Assembly (NCBI GenBank): GCA_015069605.1
Contig: SVII01000012.1
Coordinates: forward strand, 1-41,699
DNA: 41,699 nucleotides
Source: Clostridiales bacterium
GTDB lineage: Bacteria > Bacillota > Clostridia > Christensenellales > Borkfalkiaceae
Reading direction: 5' to 3'
The notes beneath the pieces were generated by a model. The model saw only the letters and a list, made by a program, of their open reading frames with translations, had not been told where the DNA came from and did no database searches. This document shows, in pieces, positions 30,832 to 39,498 of the stretch (positions within the stretch are counted from its first letter, which is position 1; every line of letters begins with the position of its first letter). Made by a program: the position numbers and the translations under genes.

Positions 30832-32835
30832 TTATCCAAGTCTTGTACCGCTTTTTACTTCTTTCTTATCCGGCGTAATCAACGACATAACGCCGTCTTC
30901 GTCTTCCGCCGCCAAAATCATACCTTCGGACATGATGCCGCAAACTTTTCTCGGAGCGAGGTTGGTGACAAACACCACTTTCTTACCAATCAATTCTTCT
31001 GGTTTATAATGTTTCGCGATCCCTGAAACGACCGAACGTACTTCGTCCCCGAATTTTACCGTTTCGTGTAACAATTTCGAAGATTTTTCCACTTTTTCAC
31101 AGGCAATAATCTCGCCAACGCGAAGTTGTACTTTTACAAAATCATCAATGGTAATTTCAGGCACTTTTTCTTCCTCCACAGCTACCGTGTCCGCGTTCAC
31201 CGCTTTTTCTGCAGGTTTTTCCGCAGGCTGTTCCGCAGCCGCAAACGCCGCGCGTTGCGCTTCACGGATCTTTTCAATTTCAGGTTCAATTTCCTTGAAA
31301 TCTTTAATGCGCACAAACAAAGGCGGAATCGCCGTCACCGCAACTTCTTCTCTTATACCAAACGTTTCACAATCTTCCAACGATCTGCTTTCCGCGCCGA
31401 ACGCCGCAAAAATCTTCGCGCTAGTTTCAGGCATAAAGCTGTCGAGCAAGGACGCGCCGATTTGAATCGCTTCCGCAAGATTATACAACACGTCGTTGAG
31501 TCTGCCCTGCTTACTTTCATCCTTTGCCAAAGCCCAAGGCATCGTTTCGTCGATATACTTATTCGCACGACGGAATACCGTGAATACTTCGGAAATCGCA
31601 TCCGCAATACGAAGCTCGTCCGCTTTTTTGATCACTTTCGCTACTGCGCCCGTCACCGTAGCCTTAAATTCTACGTCAGGGTCTTCTTCGTTGGCAGGTA
31701 AGGATTTTACAACCTTACCGCCGAAATATTTTTCAATCATTGCTACTGTACGGTTGACAAGGTTACCCAAAACGTTAGCAAGATCAGTGTTGAAACGCTC
31801 GCAAACAAGCTCCCAAGTGATCTGTCCGTCGTTGTCGAACGGCATTTCATGCAACACAAAATAGCGTACCGCATCCACGCCGAACAATCTCGCAAGATCG
31901 TCCGCATAGATCACGTTGCCTTTGGATTTACTCATTTTACCGTCGCCCTGCAACAACCAAGGATGACCGAAAATTTGTTTCGGCAAAGGTTCGCCCATCG
32001 CCATCAGGAAAATGGGCCAATAAATCGTGTGGAAACGCAAAATGTCTTTCCCAATCAAATGCAAATCCGCGGGCCAGTATTTTTTATATTGCTCGCTATG
32101 ATTGCCATCTGCATCAAAACCGATACCCGTGATATAATTCGTCAACGCGTCCAACCAAACGTAAACGACGTGACGGTTGTCAAAATCCACGGGCACGCCC
32201 CACGTAAACGACGTACGCGAAACGCAAAGATCCTGCAAGCCTTTCTTCAAGAAATTATTCATCATCTCGTTTTTACGGGATACGGGCTGAATAAATTCGG
32301 GATGTTTTTCAATATGCTCGATCAAACGATCGGCATATTTACCCATTTTAAAGAAATACGCTTCTTCTTTCGCAGGCTTAACGTCCCTGCCGCAATCAGG
32401 GCATTTACCTTCTACGAGTTGGCTTTCCGTCCAGAACGATTCGCAAGGAGTACAGTACATTCCTTCGTAATAGCCCTTATAAATATCCCCTTGATCGTAG
32501 AATTTTTTGAAAATCTTAGACACTTGTTTTACGTGATCTTCGTCCGTCGTACGCATGAATTTATCGTAAGAAGTGTTGACAAGATCCCAAATCCCTTTGA
32601 TTTCGCCTGCTACGTCGTCCACAAATTTTTGCGGCGTTACGCCTGCCGCTTCTGCTTTTTCCTGAATCTTCTGACCGTGTTCGTCCGTACCCGTCTGGAA
32701 GAATACGTCGTAGCCCTGCTTGCGTTTAAAGCGCGCAATCGCGTCCGCCAACACCGCTTCGTACGTATTGCCAATATGCGGTTTTCCCGACGTGTAAGCA
32801 ATCGCCGTTGTAATATAATAAGGTTTTTTTGCCAT
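30832..32835 (-). CDS. metG: Methionyl-tRNA synthetase
   Basis: Charges tRNA-Met. 667 aa from MAKKPYYITTAIAY, set by AAGGAG upstream. HIGH-like PHIGNTYEA, zinc ribbon CTPCESFWTESQ ... CPDCGRD, and KMSKSKGN. The C-terminal tRNA-binding (Trbp111-like) domain begins TIDDFVKVQLRVGEI and ends with ITPDKKEVKSGTRLG. The linker before it is Ala/Glu/Pro-rich and contains VNADTVAVEEEK, of which the NADTVA part, coded by nearly the same DNA, also occurs in the hslV tail. No T-box is present in the short leader. Own promoter at 32909. Confidence 0.98.
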   Translation of the reverse strand: MAKKPYYITTAIAYTSGKPHIGNTYEAVLADAIARFKRKQGYDVFFQTGTDEHGQKIQEKAEAAGVTPQKFVDDVAGEIKGIWDLVNTSYDKFMRTTDEDHVKQVSKIFKKFYDQGDIYKGYYEGMYCTPCESFWTESQLVEGKCPDCGRDVKPAKEEAYFFKMGKYADRLIEHIEKHPEFIQPVSRKNEMMNNFLKKGLQDLCVSRTSFTWGVPVDFDNRHVVYVWLDALTNYITGIGFDADGNHSEQYKKYWPADLHLIGKDILRFHTIYWPIFLMAMGEPLPKQIFGHPWLLQGDGKMSKSKGNVIYADDLARLFGVDAVRYFVLHEMPFDNDGQITWELVCERFNTDLANVLGNLVNRTVAMIEKYFGGKVVKSLPANEEDPDVEFKATVTGAVAKVIKKADELRIADAISEVFTVFRRANKYIDETMPWALAKDESKQGRLNDVLYNLAEAIQIGASLLDSFMPETSAKIFAAFGAESRSLEDCETFGIREEVAVTAIPPLFVRIKDFKEIEPEIEKIREAQRAAFAAAEQPAEKPAEKAVNADTVAVEEEKVPEITIDDFVKVQLRVGEIIACEKVEKSSKLLHETVKFGDEVRSVVSGIAKHYKPEELIGKKVVFVTNLAPRKVCGIMSEGMILAAEDEDGVMSLITPDKKEVKSGTRLG

Positions 32836-32908
32836 AATGTACTCCTTTTTCGTTTCCACGGAGTATTTTCGCCGTAAAAACAGAAAATTCTACTCTTTTA
32901 TCTTCCAT

Positions 32909-32937
32909 ATTATACACCTTTTGCAAAAAAAAGTAAA
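32909..32937 (-). promoter_or_regulatory. Promoter of the metG operon
   Basis: Minus strand TTTACT, 17-nt spacer, TATAAT. Leader about 67 nt, too short for a T-box. Confidence 0.75.
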
Positions 32938-32990
32938 ACGTTTTACGCTTGTTTTTCAAGAGTGGCGTATTCTCCCCGCTTTTTCGCAAA

Positions 32991-33023
32991 AGAAAACGCC
33001 GCCCTTATCCAAAGGACGACGTT
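32991..33023 (-). terminator. Terminator of the RsgI-like lipoprotein gene
   Basis: Minus strand AACGTCGTCCTT paired over 12 bp (two G-U) with AAGGGCGGCGTT, loop TGGAT, then TTCTTTT. Confidence 0.88.
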
Positions 33024-33083
33024 CCCTCTCTGTTATGCTTTTTCGTGGAGGTTTAAGCAAATTGAAATGTTAAAAGGCAATTT

Positions 33084-34277
33084 TCATGCAACTGTTTCGC
33101 TTTCTTGCAAAGCTGCCTTCATGTTTGCCCAGTTCGTTCTTGCGGACGTAATCACCGCTGCGTAATCTTCTTCAAATTGCGTGTAGAACATTTGACTCTT
33201 GAGCTGTACGTTTGCGGAAACTTCTTCCGCGTATTCGTTTGCAAGCGCCGAGTAATTCCCAATCGCTTTGATTACAGTGTCATACGTAGTTTGTACCGAC
33301 GCTTTCGCGGTATCTAACGCCGCGTTCGCGTCTTCGCCTGCTTTCAAAAGCGTCGCTTCCGTTTGATCCACAGCGGTTTGCAACAATGCAAGCTGTTGAG
33401 AAATCGCCGTCGTTACTTCCGTTTGTTCCAAAGATGCAACGTATTCTCTATAATTTAAATATTCCGTTTTTGCCGCTTGGAACGCTCTCAAAGCCACTTG
33501 ATAGGGGCTGGAATCGTTGACGAGCATGGTAAGACGAGTCGTTTCAATCGTATCTACCGCCAACGTATAACCTGCAAACGCGATATCCACCGCCGCTTTT
33601 TCAATCACGCCAAGATGCGCTTTAATGGTTTCTAATTCCGCTTGCTGCATAGTAAACGCTTTCATTTCATAATACGCATTTTTGAGTTCTTGCGAATACA
33701 ACCCTGCGGTTTCCTGTCTTGCCTCCGCAATTGTTTCCACCATTTCCATGTAATCGAGCGCTTGTAATTTCGCTTTATCGATATAGGGAGCACATTCTGC
33801 TACTACTTCACGAAGCTGCGCATCGGTGATTGCCGCCGCTTGTTCGATTTGCGCCGTGATATTTTCTTCCGAAAGATAGGTTTGCACCGTCGATTTCACG
33901 TTGTTGTACAGCTTTTCCGCTTTTTCCGTGTCGCCTGAGAAAGAAATCTCAATTTCGTTTTCGCCCGCGCTTGCATTGCCTTCCACAAGGAAACCCGTTT
34001 CCGCGGAAACTTTTACAAACAGTTTCGCAGCTTCTTCTGCCGTTTCGCCTGTGAACACTTCCGCGCTCACAATCAAGTTCCCCTCTTCGTTCAACGCATT
34101 TACGCTGATAACTTTACCATACTGGTCGAGTACGAACTCCACTTCGGGATTGAGGGACACGTTCATCACCGTCCCCACTTCCTTCGCTTCTTCTTTTCCT
34201 TTGCCGCAACCGCTAAATGCTGCTACACCCGTAGCCAACATCAACATACTGCAAGCAATCGCCGTTATTTTTTTCAT
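33084..34277 (-). CDS. Lipoprotein with an RsgI-like periplasmic domain
   Basis: 397 aa. Signal peptide MKKITAIACSMLMLATGVAA with lipobox AFSGC, so it is lipid-anchored outside the membrane. Immediately after comes VMNVSLNPEVEFVLDQYGKV and ISVNALNEEG. This is the pattern of the conserved extracytoplasmic domain of RsgI-type anti-sigma factors (S-x-NP-x-x-E, then G-K-V-I-S and N-E-x-G), in which the Asn-Pro bond is reported to cleave itself. The rest (residues 120-397) is helical, Ala/Glu/Gln-rich and probably coiled. No anti-sigma helix is attached, and no sigI lies nearby. GGAGG precedes the ATG at 34277. Confidence 0.85.
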   Translation of the reverse strand: MKKITAIACSMLMLATGVAAFSGCGKGKEEAKEVGTVMNVSLNPEVEFVLDQYGKVISVNALNEEGNLIVSAEVFTGETAEEAAKLFVKVSAETGFLVEGNASAGENEIEISFSGDTEKAEKLYNNVKSTVQTYLSEENITAQIEQAAAITDAQLREVVAECAPYIDKAKLQALDYMEMVETIAEARQETAGLYSQELKNAYYEMKAFTMQQAELETIKAHLGVIEKAAVDIAFAGYTLAVDTIETTRLTMLVNDSSPYQVALRAFQAAKTEYLNYREYVASLEQTEVTTAISQQLALLQTAVDQTEATLLKAGEDANAALDTAKASVQTTYDTVIKAIGNYSALANEYAEEVSANVQLKSQMFYTQFEEDYAAVITSARTNWANMKAALQESETVA

Positions 34278-34417
34278 AATAATTCCTCCGAATTTTTCTT
34301 CGTTTTTCGTCCGTTTTGGACTTGTTTTACATCTATTAAACAACAAAGTTTTCCATTTTATTGCATCTTTTTAAAATTTTTTTCATTTTCGCTTTCGCGC
34401 GAACATATATATATGTT

Positions 34418-35041
34418 ATGAACGCGCTTTTTGTCACTGTTTTTCTTCTTTGCACACTCCTTCTACTCATCATCTCTCCAGAAAGTTTCCTAGCCGCGCT
34501 AATTGACGGCGCAAGCAAAAGTGCTACGGTATGCCTTTCCTTAGTCGCTACCTACGCCGTTTGGTTGGGCTTGATACGGGTATGGGAAGATAGCGGCGTA
34601 GCGCGCGGTATTTCCAAATTATTAAAACCCATCGCGCGTAGATTGTTCAAAACCAATTCCGAAGAAACTTTAAATGCCGCTTGCATGAATTTATCCGTCA
34701 ATTTACTCGGCATTTCGGGCGCGGCAACCCCATACGGCGTCAAAACGGCAAGGCTTTTGGATAAAACCGAGCACGCAGAGTACGCGTCCGCTATGTTTTT
34801 CGTCCTCAACGCTACCTCGTTGCAAATCTTCCCCACGTCCATGATCGCTATGCGCGTATCTATGCACAGCGTATCCCCCAACGACATTATCTTGCCTATC
34901 CTCATCACCACTATCTGTACCACCATTTTAGGCGTATTGCTAACATGGGGTTTTTTATGCCCCAAAAACAAACAACCTGCGCCTTTTTCGACCGCATCTA
35001 CCCATAAATTTATAAAAACGACGGGGGCAGGTGCGAGATGA
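34418..35041 (+). CDS. spmA: Spore maturation protein A
   Basis: Membrane protein needed for dehydration of the spore core in Bacillus. 207 aa. Family pattern: ALIDGASKSATVCLSLVATYAVWLGLIRVWEDSG, then LNAACMNLSVNLLGISGAATPYGVKTARLL, a nucleoside-transporter gate-like repeat. Start at 34418 is preferred: the longer frame begins in an AT-rich region without a ribosome site. The ATG has no Shine-Dalgarno but TATATA lies 7 nt upstream, which suggests a leaderless message. Its stop overlaps the spmB ATG by 4 nt. Confidence 0.93.
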   Translation: MNALFVTVFLLCTLLLLIISPESFLAALIDGASKSATVCLSLVATYAVWLGLIRVWEDSGVARGISKLLKPIARRLFKTNSEETLNAACMNLSVNLLGISGAATPYGVKTARLLDKTEHAEYASAMFFVLNATSLQIFPTSMIAMRVSMHSVSPNDIILPILITTICTTILGVLLTWGFLCPKNKQPAPFSTASTHKFIKTTGAGAR

Positions 35042-35553
35042 GTTACTTTTTAGCCATTTTAGTTCCCTGCATTTTTTTGCTTTCTTTTTTGTTTGCGGCG
35101 TTTAAAAAAGTACGTGTTTACGACAGCTTCACCGACGGCGTTAAAGAAACAATCCCTTTGATCCTTTCCATTTTTCCTTACGTTGCCGCCGTCACAATGC
35201 TGACCAAACTTCTTGAAATGAGCGGCATCAACGACAAGCTTGCGGCTTGGTTGCACCCTCTTTTTTCTTTTGTCGGCGTACCCGAAGAAATTGCGCCTTT
35301 TCTTTTTATCAAGCCTCTTTCGGGCAACGGCGCGCTTGCAGTGCTGTCGGAACTTTTAGATACCTACGGTGTGGACAGTTATATTTCTCGCTGCGCTTGC
35401 GTCATTCACGGCGCAACCGATACCATTTTTTATATCGGAGCCGTCTATTTTGCGGGCTTACAACGAAAAAAATTTGGTTTCGCTTTGGCAATCGCATTAT
35501 TTTGTTATCTATTCTCCATTATTTTCGGCTGTTTCCTTTGCCAAATAATGTAA
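35038..35553 (+). CDS. spmB: Spore maturation protein B
   Basis: Partner of SpmA in spore core dehydration. 171 aa, four or five membrane helices. VYDSFTDGVKETIPLILSIFPYVAAVTML, KPLSGNGALAVLSELLDTYG and IHGATDTIFYIGAVYF are family blocks. ATGA overlap with spmA gives translational coupling; AGGTGCGAG precedes the ATG. The pair implies that the organism, or its recent ancestor, forms endospores. Confidence 0.94.
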   Translation: MSYFLAILVPCIFLLSFLFAAFKKVRVYDSFTDGVKETIPLILSIFPYVAAVTMLTKLLEMSGINDKLAAWLHPLFSFVGVPEEIAPFLFIKPLSGNGALAVLSELLDTYGVDSYISRCACVIHGATDTIFYIGAVYFAGLQRKKFGFALAIALFCYLFSIIFGCFLCQIM

Positions 35554-35554
35554 A

Positions 35555-35596
35555 TTTTTCACAAAAAACCAAAAAAACGAGTACAAATGTGAAAAA
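35555..35596. other. Inverted repeat after spmB
   Basis: TTTTTCACA ... TGTGAAAAA, 9-bp arms with a 24-nt loop, starting 2 nt after the spmB stop. A weak terminator at best, since only short T-runs follow. Confidence 0.45.
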
Positions 35597-35657
35597 CTAA
35601 CATTTTTTGCGGAAAAGGTATAAATTTCGACAAGAAAAAAATTTTTAAATATTTTTC

Positions 35658-35686
35658 TTTACTTTTTCTTTTATCCGTGATAAAAT
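35658..35686 (+). promoter_or_regulatory. Promoter of the orphan RNA
   Basis: TTTACT, 17-nt spacer, TAAAAT, overlapping a second possible -10 (TATACT at 35686). Start at about 35693-35698. Confidence 0.6.
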
Positions 35687-35692
35687 ATACTT

Positions 35693-35807
35693 GTAAATCG
35701 GTTGAGGCAACAGCCGATATGTGAAATCGCTCATCATTTTCCCCCTTATCATATAGGTAGTCGCCCTGAGGTTGTAAAATCTTGGGGCGATTATCTTTTT
35801 GTTTTTT
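35693..35807 (+). ncRNA. Orphan structured small RNA with intrinsic terminator
   Basis: A promoter-hairpin-terminator unit without an ORF. The 5' hairpin is ATCGGTTG-AGGCAA-CAGCCGAT (35697-35718). An unpaired C/T-rich middle with CCCCCTTATC follows. The 3' hairpin is TCGCCCTGAG with CTTGGGGCGA (35761-35790, 10 bp with two G-U), ended by TTATCTTTTTGTTTTTT. It does not match 6S, SRP, tmRNA, RNase P or a riboswitch that I recognise. The minus-strand frame across it is not protein-like. Confidence 0.6.
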
Positions 35808-35818
35808 CCACAATACAT

Positions 35819-35854
35819 AAAAAAACAGCCCACTAAATCGAAGTGAGCTGTTTT
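35819..35854 (-). terminator. Terminator after trxA
   Basis: Minus strand AAAACAGCTCACT paired over 13 bp (one G-U) with AGTGGGCTGTTTT, then T-run. 17 nt after the trxA stop. Confidence 0.92.
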
Positions 35855-35870
35855 CGTTTTTAATACCAAA

Positions 35871-36194
35871 TTAAATATTTTTGCTTACGAACGCTTCCAA
35901 CACCGCCGCGGGGACAAATCCAAGGTTGTTGTCTGCGGGTTTTCCGCCTTTAAAAGCAATGATGTTGGGGATAGAAGTGATGCCGTATTTCATTGCTGCG
36001 CTTTCGCTGTTTTCCTCGTCCACGTCCAATTTTACAAACACCGCTTTATCTTCGTATTTATCCGAAACGTCCTCAAACACCGGCGCGAGCATTCTGCAAG
36101 GTCCGCACCAGCTTGCCCAAAAATCACAAAATACCGTTTTGTTGGAAGTAGAAATCAATTCTTCCAATTCCGCTGCATTTACGTATTTTACCAT
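35871..36194 (-). CDS. trxA: Thioredoxin
   Basis: Cytoplasmic disulfide reductase, 107 aa. Active site WASWCGPCRM with Cys30 and Cys33, cis-Pro in TSIPNIIAF, and the buried Asp in FCDFWA. An extra Cys (Cys23) is near the active site. GGAGGAG lies before the ATG. It follows hisS by 34 nt and may be transcribed with it; terminator at 35819. Confidence 0.97.
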   Translation of the reverse strand: MVKYVNAAELEELISTSNKTVFCDFWASWCGPCRMLAPVFEDVSDKYEDKAVFVKLDVDEENSESAAMKYGITSIPNIIAFKGGKPADNNLGFVPAAVLEAFVSKNI

Positions 36195-36228
36195 ATTGTT
36201 CTCCTCCTATCGTTTTTCTTATCTTGCC

Positions 36229-37479
36229 TTATTTCCCTAAAAAATATTCCGCAAAGTTTTCAAACGCTACGTTTTCGCTTTCGCCAGTAGCCATTTGTTT
36301 GACGTTGGCTTTTCCCTCCGCCAATTCATTTCCGCCAATCACCGCCACGTATTTCGCGCCTAGCTTGTCCGCATACTTAAACTGCGCTTTCACCGATCTT
36401 TCCATATGATCGATTTCTACAAACACGCCCTTTTGACGCAACGCCGCCGCCAGCTCGAACGCTTTTTTGCGACAATCCGCATCCATACCTGCGATATACA
36501 CCGTCGGTACGGCAGGCGCGGGAATTTCCACACCCGATTGTTCCATCACCATCAGCAACCTTTCAATTCCTGCGGCAAACCCCACGGCAGGTACCGAGCC
36601 ACCGCCCAGTTCTTCAATCAACCCGTCGTATCTACCGCCGCCGCAAACCGTACCCTGCGCTCCGATGGACGTAGATACGAACTCGAACACGGTACGGGTA
36701 TAGTAATCCAACCCGCGCACGATACGAGGATTGATTTCGTATTCAATCCCAGCCGACGTGAGGTAAGATTTCAACGCCTCGAAATGCTCGCGACAATCCT
36801 CGCAAAGATAATCTAAAATAGACGGAGCATCCGCGTTGATTTTTTTACATTCTTCCTCTTTGCAGTCTAATAAACGCAAAGGATTTTTCTCAAATCTTGT
36901 CTTGCAATCATAGCAAAGATTGTCCAGCTTGGGCGCAAAAAATTCTTTCAGACCCTTATTGAACGCCGCGCGGCAGGTGGGACAACCGATTGAATTGATA
37001 TACAATTTTACTTTTAAACCAAGATTTTTTAAAAGCGAATCGGCAAGCATAATCGTTTCCGCATCCGTTTGCGCGCCTTTCGCGCCAAAAATTTCCACAC
37101 CGAATTGGTGGAATTCACGAAGTCTACCCGCCTGCGGTCTTTCATAACGGAACGCAGGAATGATATAATACATCTTCGCAGGCAACACGCCGTTTGCCAT
37201 ACTATTTTCGATAAACGAACGCGCTACGCCTGCCGTGCCTTCGGGTTTCAAAGTGATCGAACGGTCGCCTTTGTCCTTGAACGTGTACATTTCTTTCGTT
37301 ACTACGTCGGTGGTATCGCCCACACTGCGTTGGAAAAGCTCGGTGTGTTCAAACACGGGCGTGCGGATTTCTTTGAGGTTGAAAAGTTTCGCTGTTTCGC
37401 GCGCTACGCCTTCCACGTACTGCCATTTATAAGAATCTACGGGTAAAACGTCCTTTGTGCCTTTGGGAATATTAATCAT
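36229..37479 (-). CDS. hisS: Histidyl-tRNA synthetase
   Basis: Class II synthetase that charges tRNA-His. 416 aa. Motif 1 region in KGTKDVLPVDSYKW, motif 2 in YIIPAFRYERPQAGRLREFHQFG, the histidine-binding VRGLDYYTRTVFEF, and motif 3 in AVGFAAGIERL. The middle has a Cys-rich insertion (CPTCRAAFNKGL ... CYDCKTRF ... CKEEECKK), usual in clostridial HisRS. A distant AAAGG (11 nt) is the only ribosome site. No T-box is seen in the 67-nt gap to hslU. Confidence 0.97.
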   Translation of the reverse strand: MINIPKGTKDVLPVDSYKWQYVEGVARETAKLFNLKEIRTPVFEHTELFQRSVGDTTDVVTKEMYTFKDKGDRSITLKPEGTAGVARSFIENSMANGVLPAKMYYIIPAFRYERPQAGRLREFHQFGVEIFGAKGAQTDAETIMLADSLLKNLGLKVKLYINSIGCPTCRAAFNKGLKEFFAPKLDNLCYDCKTRFEKNPLRLLDCKEEECKKINADAPSILDYLCEDCREHFEALKSYLTSAGIEYEINPRIVRGLDYYTRTVFEFVSTSIGAQGTVCGGGRYDGLIEELGGGSVPAVGFAAGIERLLMVMEQSGVEIPAPAVPTVYIAGMDADCRKKAFELAAALRQKGVFVEIDHMERSVKAQFKYADKLGAKYVAVIGGNELAEGKANVKQMATGESENVAFENFAEYFLGK

Positions 37480-37546
37480 AATTTTTTATACCTTTGTTTG
37501 TATTTTCGTCATTGCAACTTCTCGTCGCGTACTATATACGTATGCC

Positions 37547-38854
37547 TTACAATACGTATTTTTTCAAGTTTCTATCGCCCGTCAATTTTTGCAAATGTTC
37601 GTCCACGTATTTTCTGTCAATCTTGAGCGTGAACATAGGGTAATCCCCGCCCGCGTTAAAGGAAATATCTTCCAAGAGATATTCCATCACCGTGTGTAAT
37701 CTTCTCGCACCGATATCCTCGGACGTAAGATTGAGCTCTACCGACACTTCTGCAATACGCTCGATCGCGCCTTTATCAAATTGAAGATCGATGTTATCCA
37801 CGCCCAAAAGCTGCGCGTACTGGAAGGTGAGCGAATTTTCCGTTTCCGTCAAAATCTTCACAAAATCTTCTTTTGTCAAGCTTTGTAATTCCACAGACAC
37901 GGGGAAACGCCCTTGCAGTTCGGGAATCAAGTCCTCAACCGCAGCTACGTGGAACGCGCCCGCGGCAATAAATAAAATGAAATCCGTTTTGATTGGGCCG
38001 TATTTCGTCACGACCGTACTACCTTCTACGATGGGCAAAATATCTCTTTGCACGCCCTCACGGGACACGTCCGCGCCGTTACGGTTGCCTTTGCCTGCAA
38101 TCTTATCAATTTCGTCAATGAACACGATCCCGTCGTTTTCCGCGCGGTACACCGCTTCCGCCTTAATCGCGTCCTCGTCCACGAGTTTCTCCGATTCTTC
38201 TTGCAACGCAATCTCAAACGCCTCACGCACAGTGAAACGGCGTTTTTTCTTTTTCTGTTGGAACATATCCCCGAAAATGCTGCCAATTGAAATCGCCGCG
38301 CCGCCTGGTACGAGTTCCATAGGCTGAGGAGCATCCACAACTTCCATTTCTATCGTGAAATTGTCCAACTGCCCTTTGCGGAGTTCTTCCAACAGGTTTG
38401 CTTCGAACACCTCTTTCGCCGTGTCGCCCTTTTCGTCCTTTTTCGCTTCGGCAAGTGCGCGCACAATGCGTTTTTCCGCCGCAACCGTCGCCTTTGCCTT
38501 TACTTCTTCTTCCTTTTCCGCTTTGACAAGTCTGTACGCGCATTCCGCCAAATCGCGAATCATACCTTCAACATCCTTGCCCACATAACCCACTTCGGTG
38601 TATTTCGTCGCTTCTACTTTGACAAACGGCGCTTTGACGAGTTTTGCAAGTCGTCTTGCAATCTCCGTTTTCCCTACCCCCGTAGGCCCTTTCATAATAA
38701 TATTTTTCGGAGTGATTTCCTCACGAATTTCCGCAGGCAACTGCGCGCGGCGATAACGGTTTCTAAGCGCGATTGCTACTGCCTTTTTCGCCTCGTCCTG
38801 CCCGATAATGTACTTATCCAAACGAAAGACTATCTGTTTAGGTGACAAATCCAT
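37547..38854 (-). CDS. hslU: HslU (ClpY) ATPase
   Basis: AAA+ unfoldase that feeds proteins to the HslV protease. 435 aa. KYIIGQDEAKKAVAIALRNRYRR, Walker A GPTGVGKTE (residues 56-64), the pore loop KYTEVGYVGKDVEG, Walker B IVFIDEIDKIA, and the C-terminal tail LKKYVL that docks into HslV. The intermediate I-domain is present. AAGGAGG in the end of hslV precedes the ATG; the gap is 3 nt. Confidence 0.98.
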   Translation of the reverse strand: MDLSPKQIVFRLDKYIIGQDEAKKAVAIALRNRYRRAQLPAEIREEITPKNIIMKGPTGVGKTEIARRLAKLVKAPFVKVEATKYTEVGYVGKDVEGMIRDLAECAYRLVKAEKEEEVKAKATVAAEKRIVRALAEAKKDEKGDTAKEVFEANLLEELRKGQLDNFTIEMEVVDAPQPMELVPGGAAISIGSIFGDMFQQKKKKRRFTVREAFEIALQEESEKLVDEDAIKAEAVYRAENDGIVFIDEIDKIAGKGNRNGADVSREGVQRDILPIVEGSTVVTKYGPIKTDFILFIAAGAFHVAAVEDLIPELQGRFPVSVELQSLTKEDFVKILTETENSLTFQYAQLLGVDNIDLQFDKGAIERIAEVSVELNLTSEDIGARRLHTVMEYLLEDISFNAGGDYPMFTLKIDRKYVDEHLQKLTGDRNLKKYVL

Positions 38855-38857
38855 ACC

Positions 38858-39487
38858 TTACGCCTCCTTCGTCTTTTTTGCACGCGGCTTTTTCGTCGTT
38901 TTTTCCGCTTTTTCGGCTACCGTGTCCGCGTTGAGTTGTTTTTTTGTGGTTTTCCCAACGATTTCACAACGGATATTGTCGTTGGTGAAAACGCAAATTT
39001 CCGATGCAATTTTCAACGCTTTTCTTGCAATCGTTTCCGCGTCGTAATTCGTTTCCTGATACAATGCTCTTGCCGCCGCCAACGCATAATTACCGCCACT
39101 ACCGATCGCGCATACGCCTTCGTCGGGTTCGATAACTTCCCCCGTGCCCGACAAAATCAACAACGTGTTTTCATCCGCCGTAATCATCATTGCGTCCAAC
39201 TTTCTACCGATTTTATCGCTTCTCCAAAGCTCGGCAAGTTCCACTGCGGAACGCATTAAATTGCCGCCGAATTTATTGAGCATACCCTCAAAACGCTCGG
39301 TGAGCGCAAACGCGTCCGTCACCGAACCGGCAAAGCCCAAAATGACTTTACCGCCAAAGATACGGCGCACTTTGATCGCCGTATTTTTAAATATGACCGA
39401 TTCCCCCATCGTCACCTGACCGTCGCCGGCAATCGCCGTTACGCCGTCGCGTTTCACCGCGCAAATGGTCGTTCCTCTAAATTCCAT
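38858..39487 (-). CDS. hslV: HslV (ClpQ) threonine protease with a Lys-rich tail
   Basis: Proteasome-like peptidase. The frame begins MEFRG and then [19 protein letters not shown]; removal of the first five residues would expose the catalytic Thr6, as usual in Firmicutes, where a short propeptide occurs. [15 protein letters not shown] is the other family block. The core should end near residue 178. About 30 more residues follow ([20 protein letters not shown] and so on), Lys-rich, unlike typical HslV. The tail also holds the hslU ribosome site. 11 nt from trmFO. Confidence 0.96.
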   Translation of the reverse strand: MEFRGTTICAVKRDGVTAIAGDGQVTMGESVIFKNTAIKVRRIFGGKVILGFAGSVTDAFALTERFEGMLNKFGGNLMRSAVELAELWRSDKIGRKLDAMMITADENTLLILSGTGEVIEPDEGVCAIGSGGNYALAAARALYQETNYDAETIARKALKIASEICVFTNDNIRCEIVGKTTKKQLNADTVAEKAEKTTKKPRAKKTKEA

Positions 39488-39498
39488 ATTCTTTTCTC

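Noticed and set aside
31849-32877. 342-codon open frame on the plus strand
   Set aside because: It is antisense to metG along its whole length, has no ribosome site or family motif, and mirrors the codon pattern of metG.
32856-32910. Upstream leader ORF starting right after the metG -10 (ATG near 32908)
   Set aside because: It would start before the predicted transcription start and overlaps metG out of frame.
32838-33083. T-box or SAM riboswitch ahead of metG
   Set aside because: The leader is about 67 nt, with no T-box sequence or terminator after the promoter.
35645-35869. 74-codon minus-strand ORF across the orphan RNA
   Set aside because: No good ribosome site, odd composition, and it crosses two terminators; the plus-strand RNA explains the region better.
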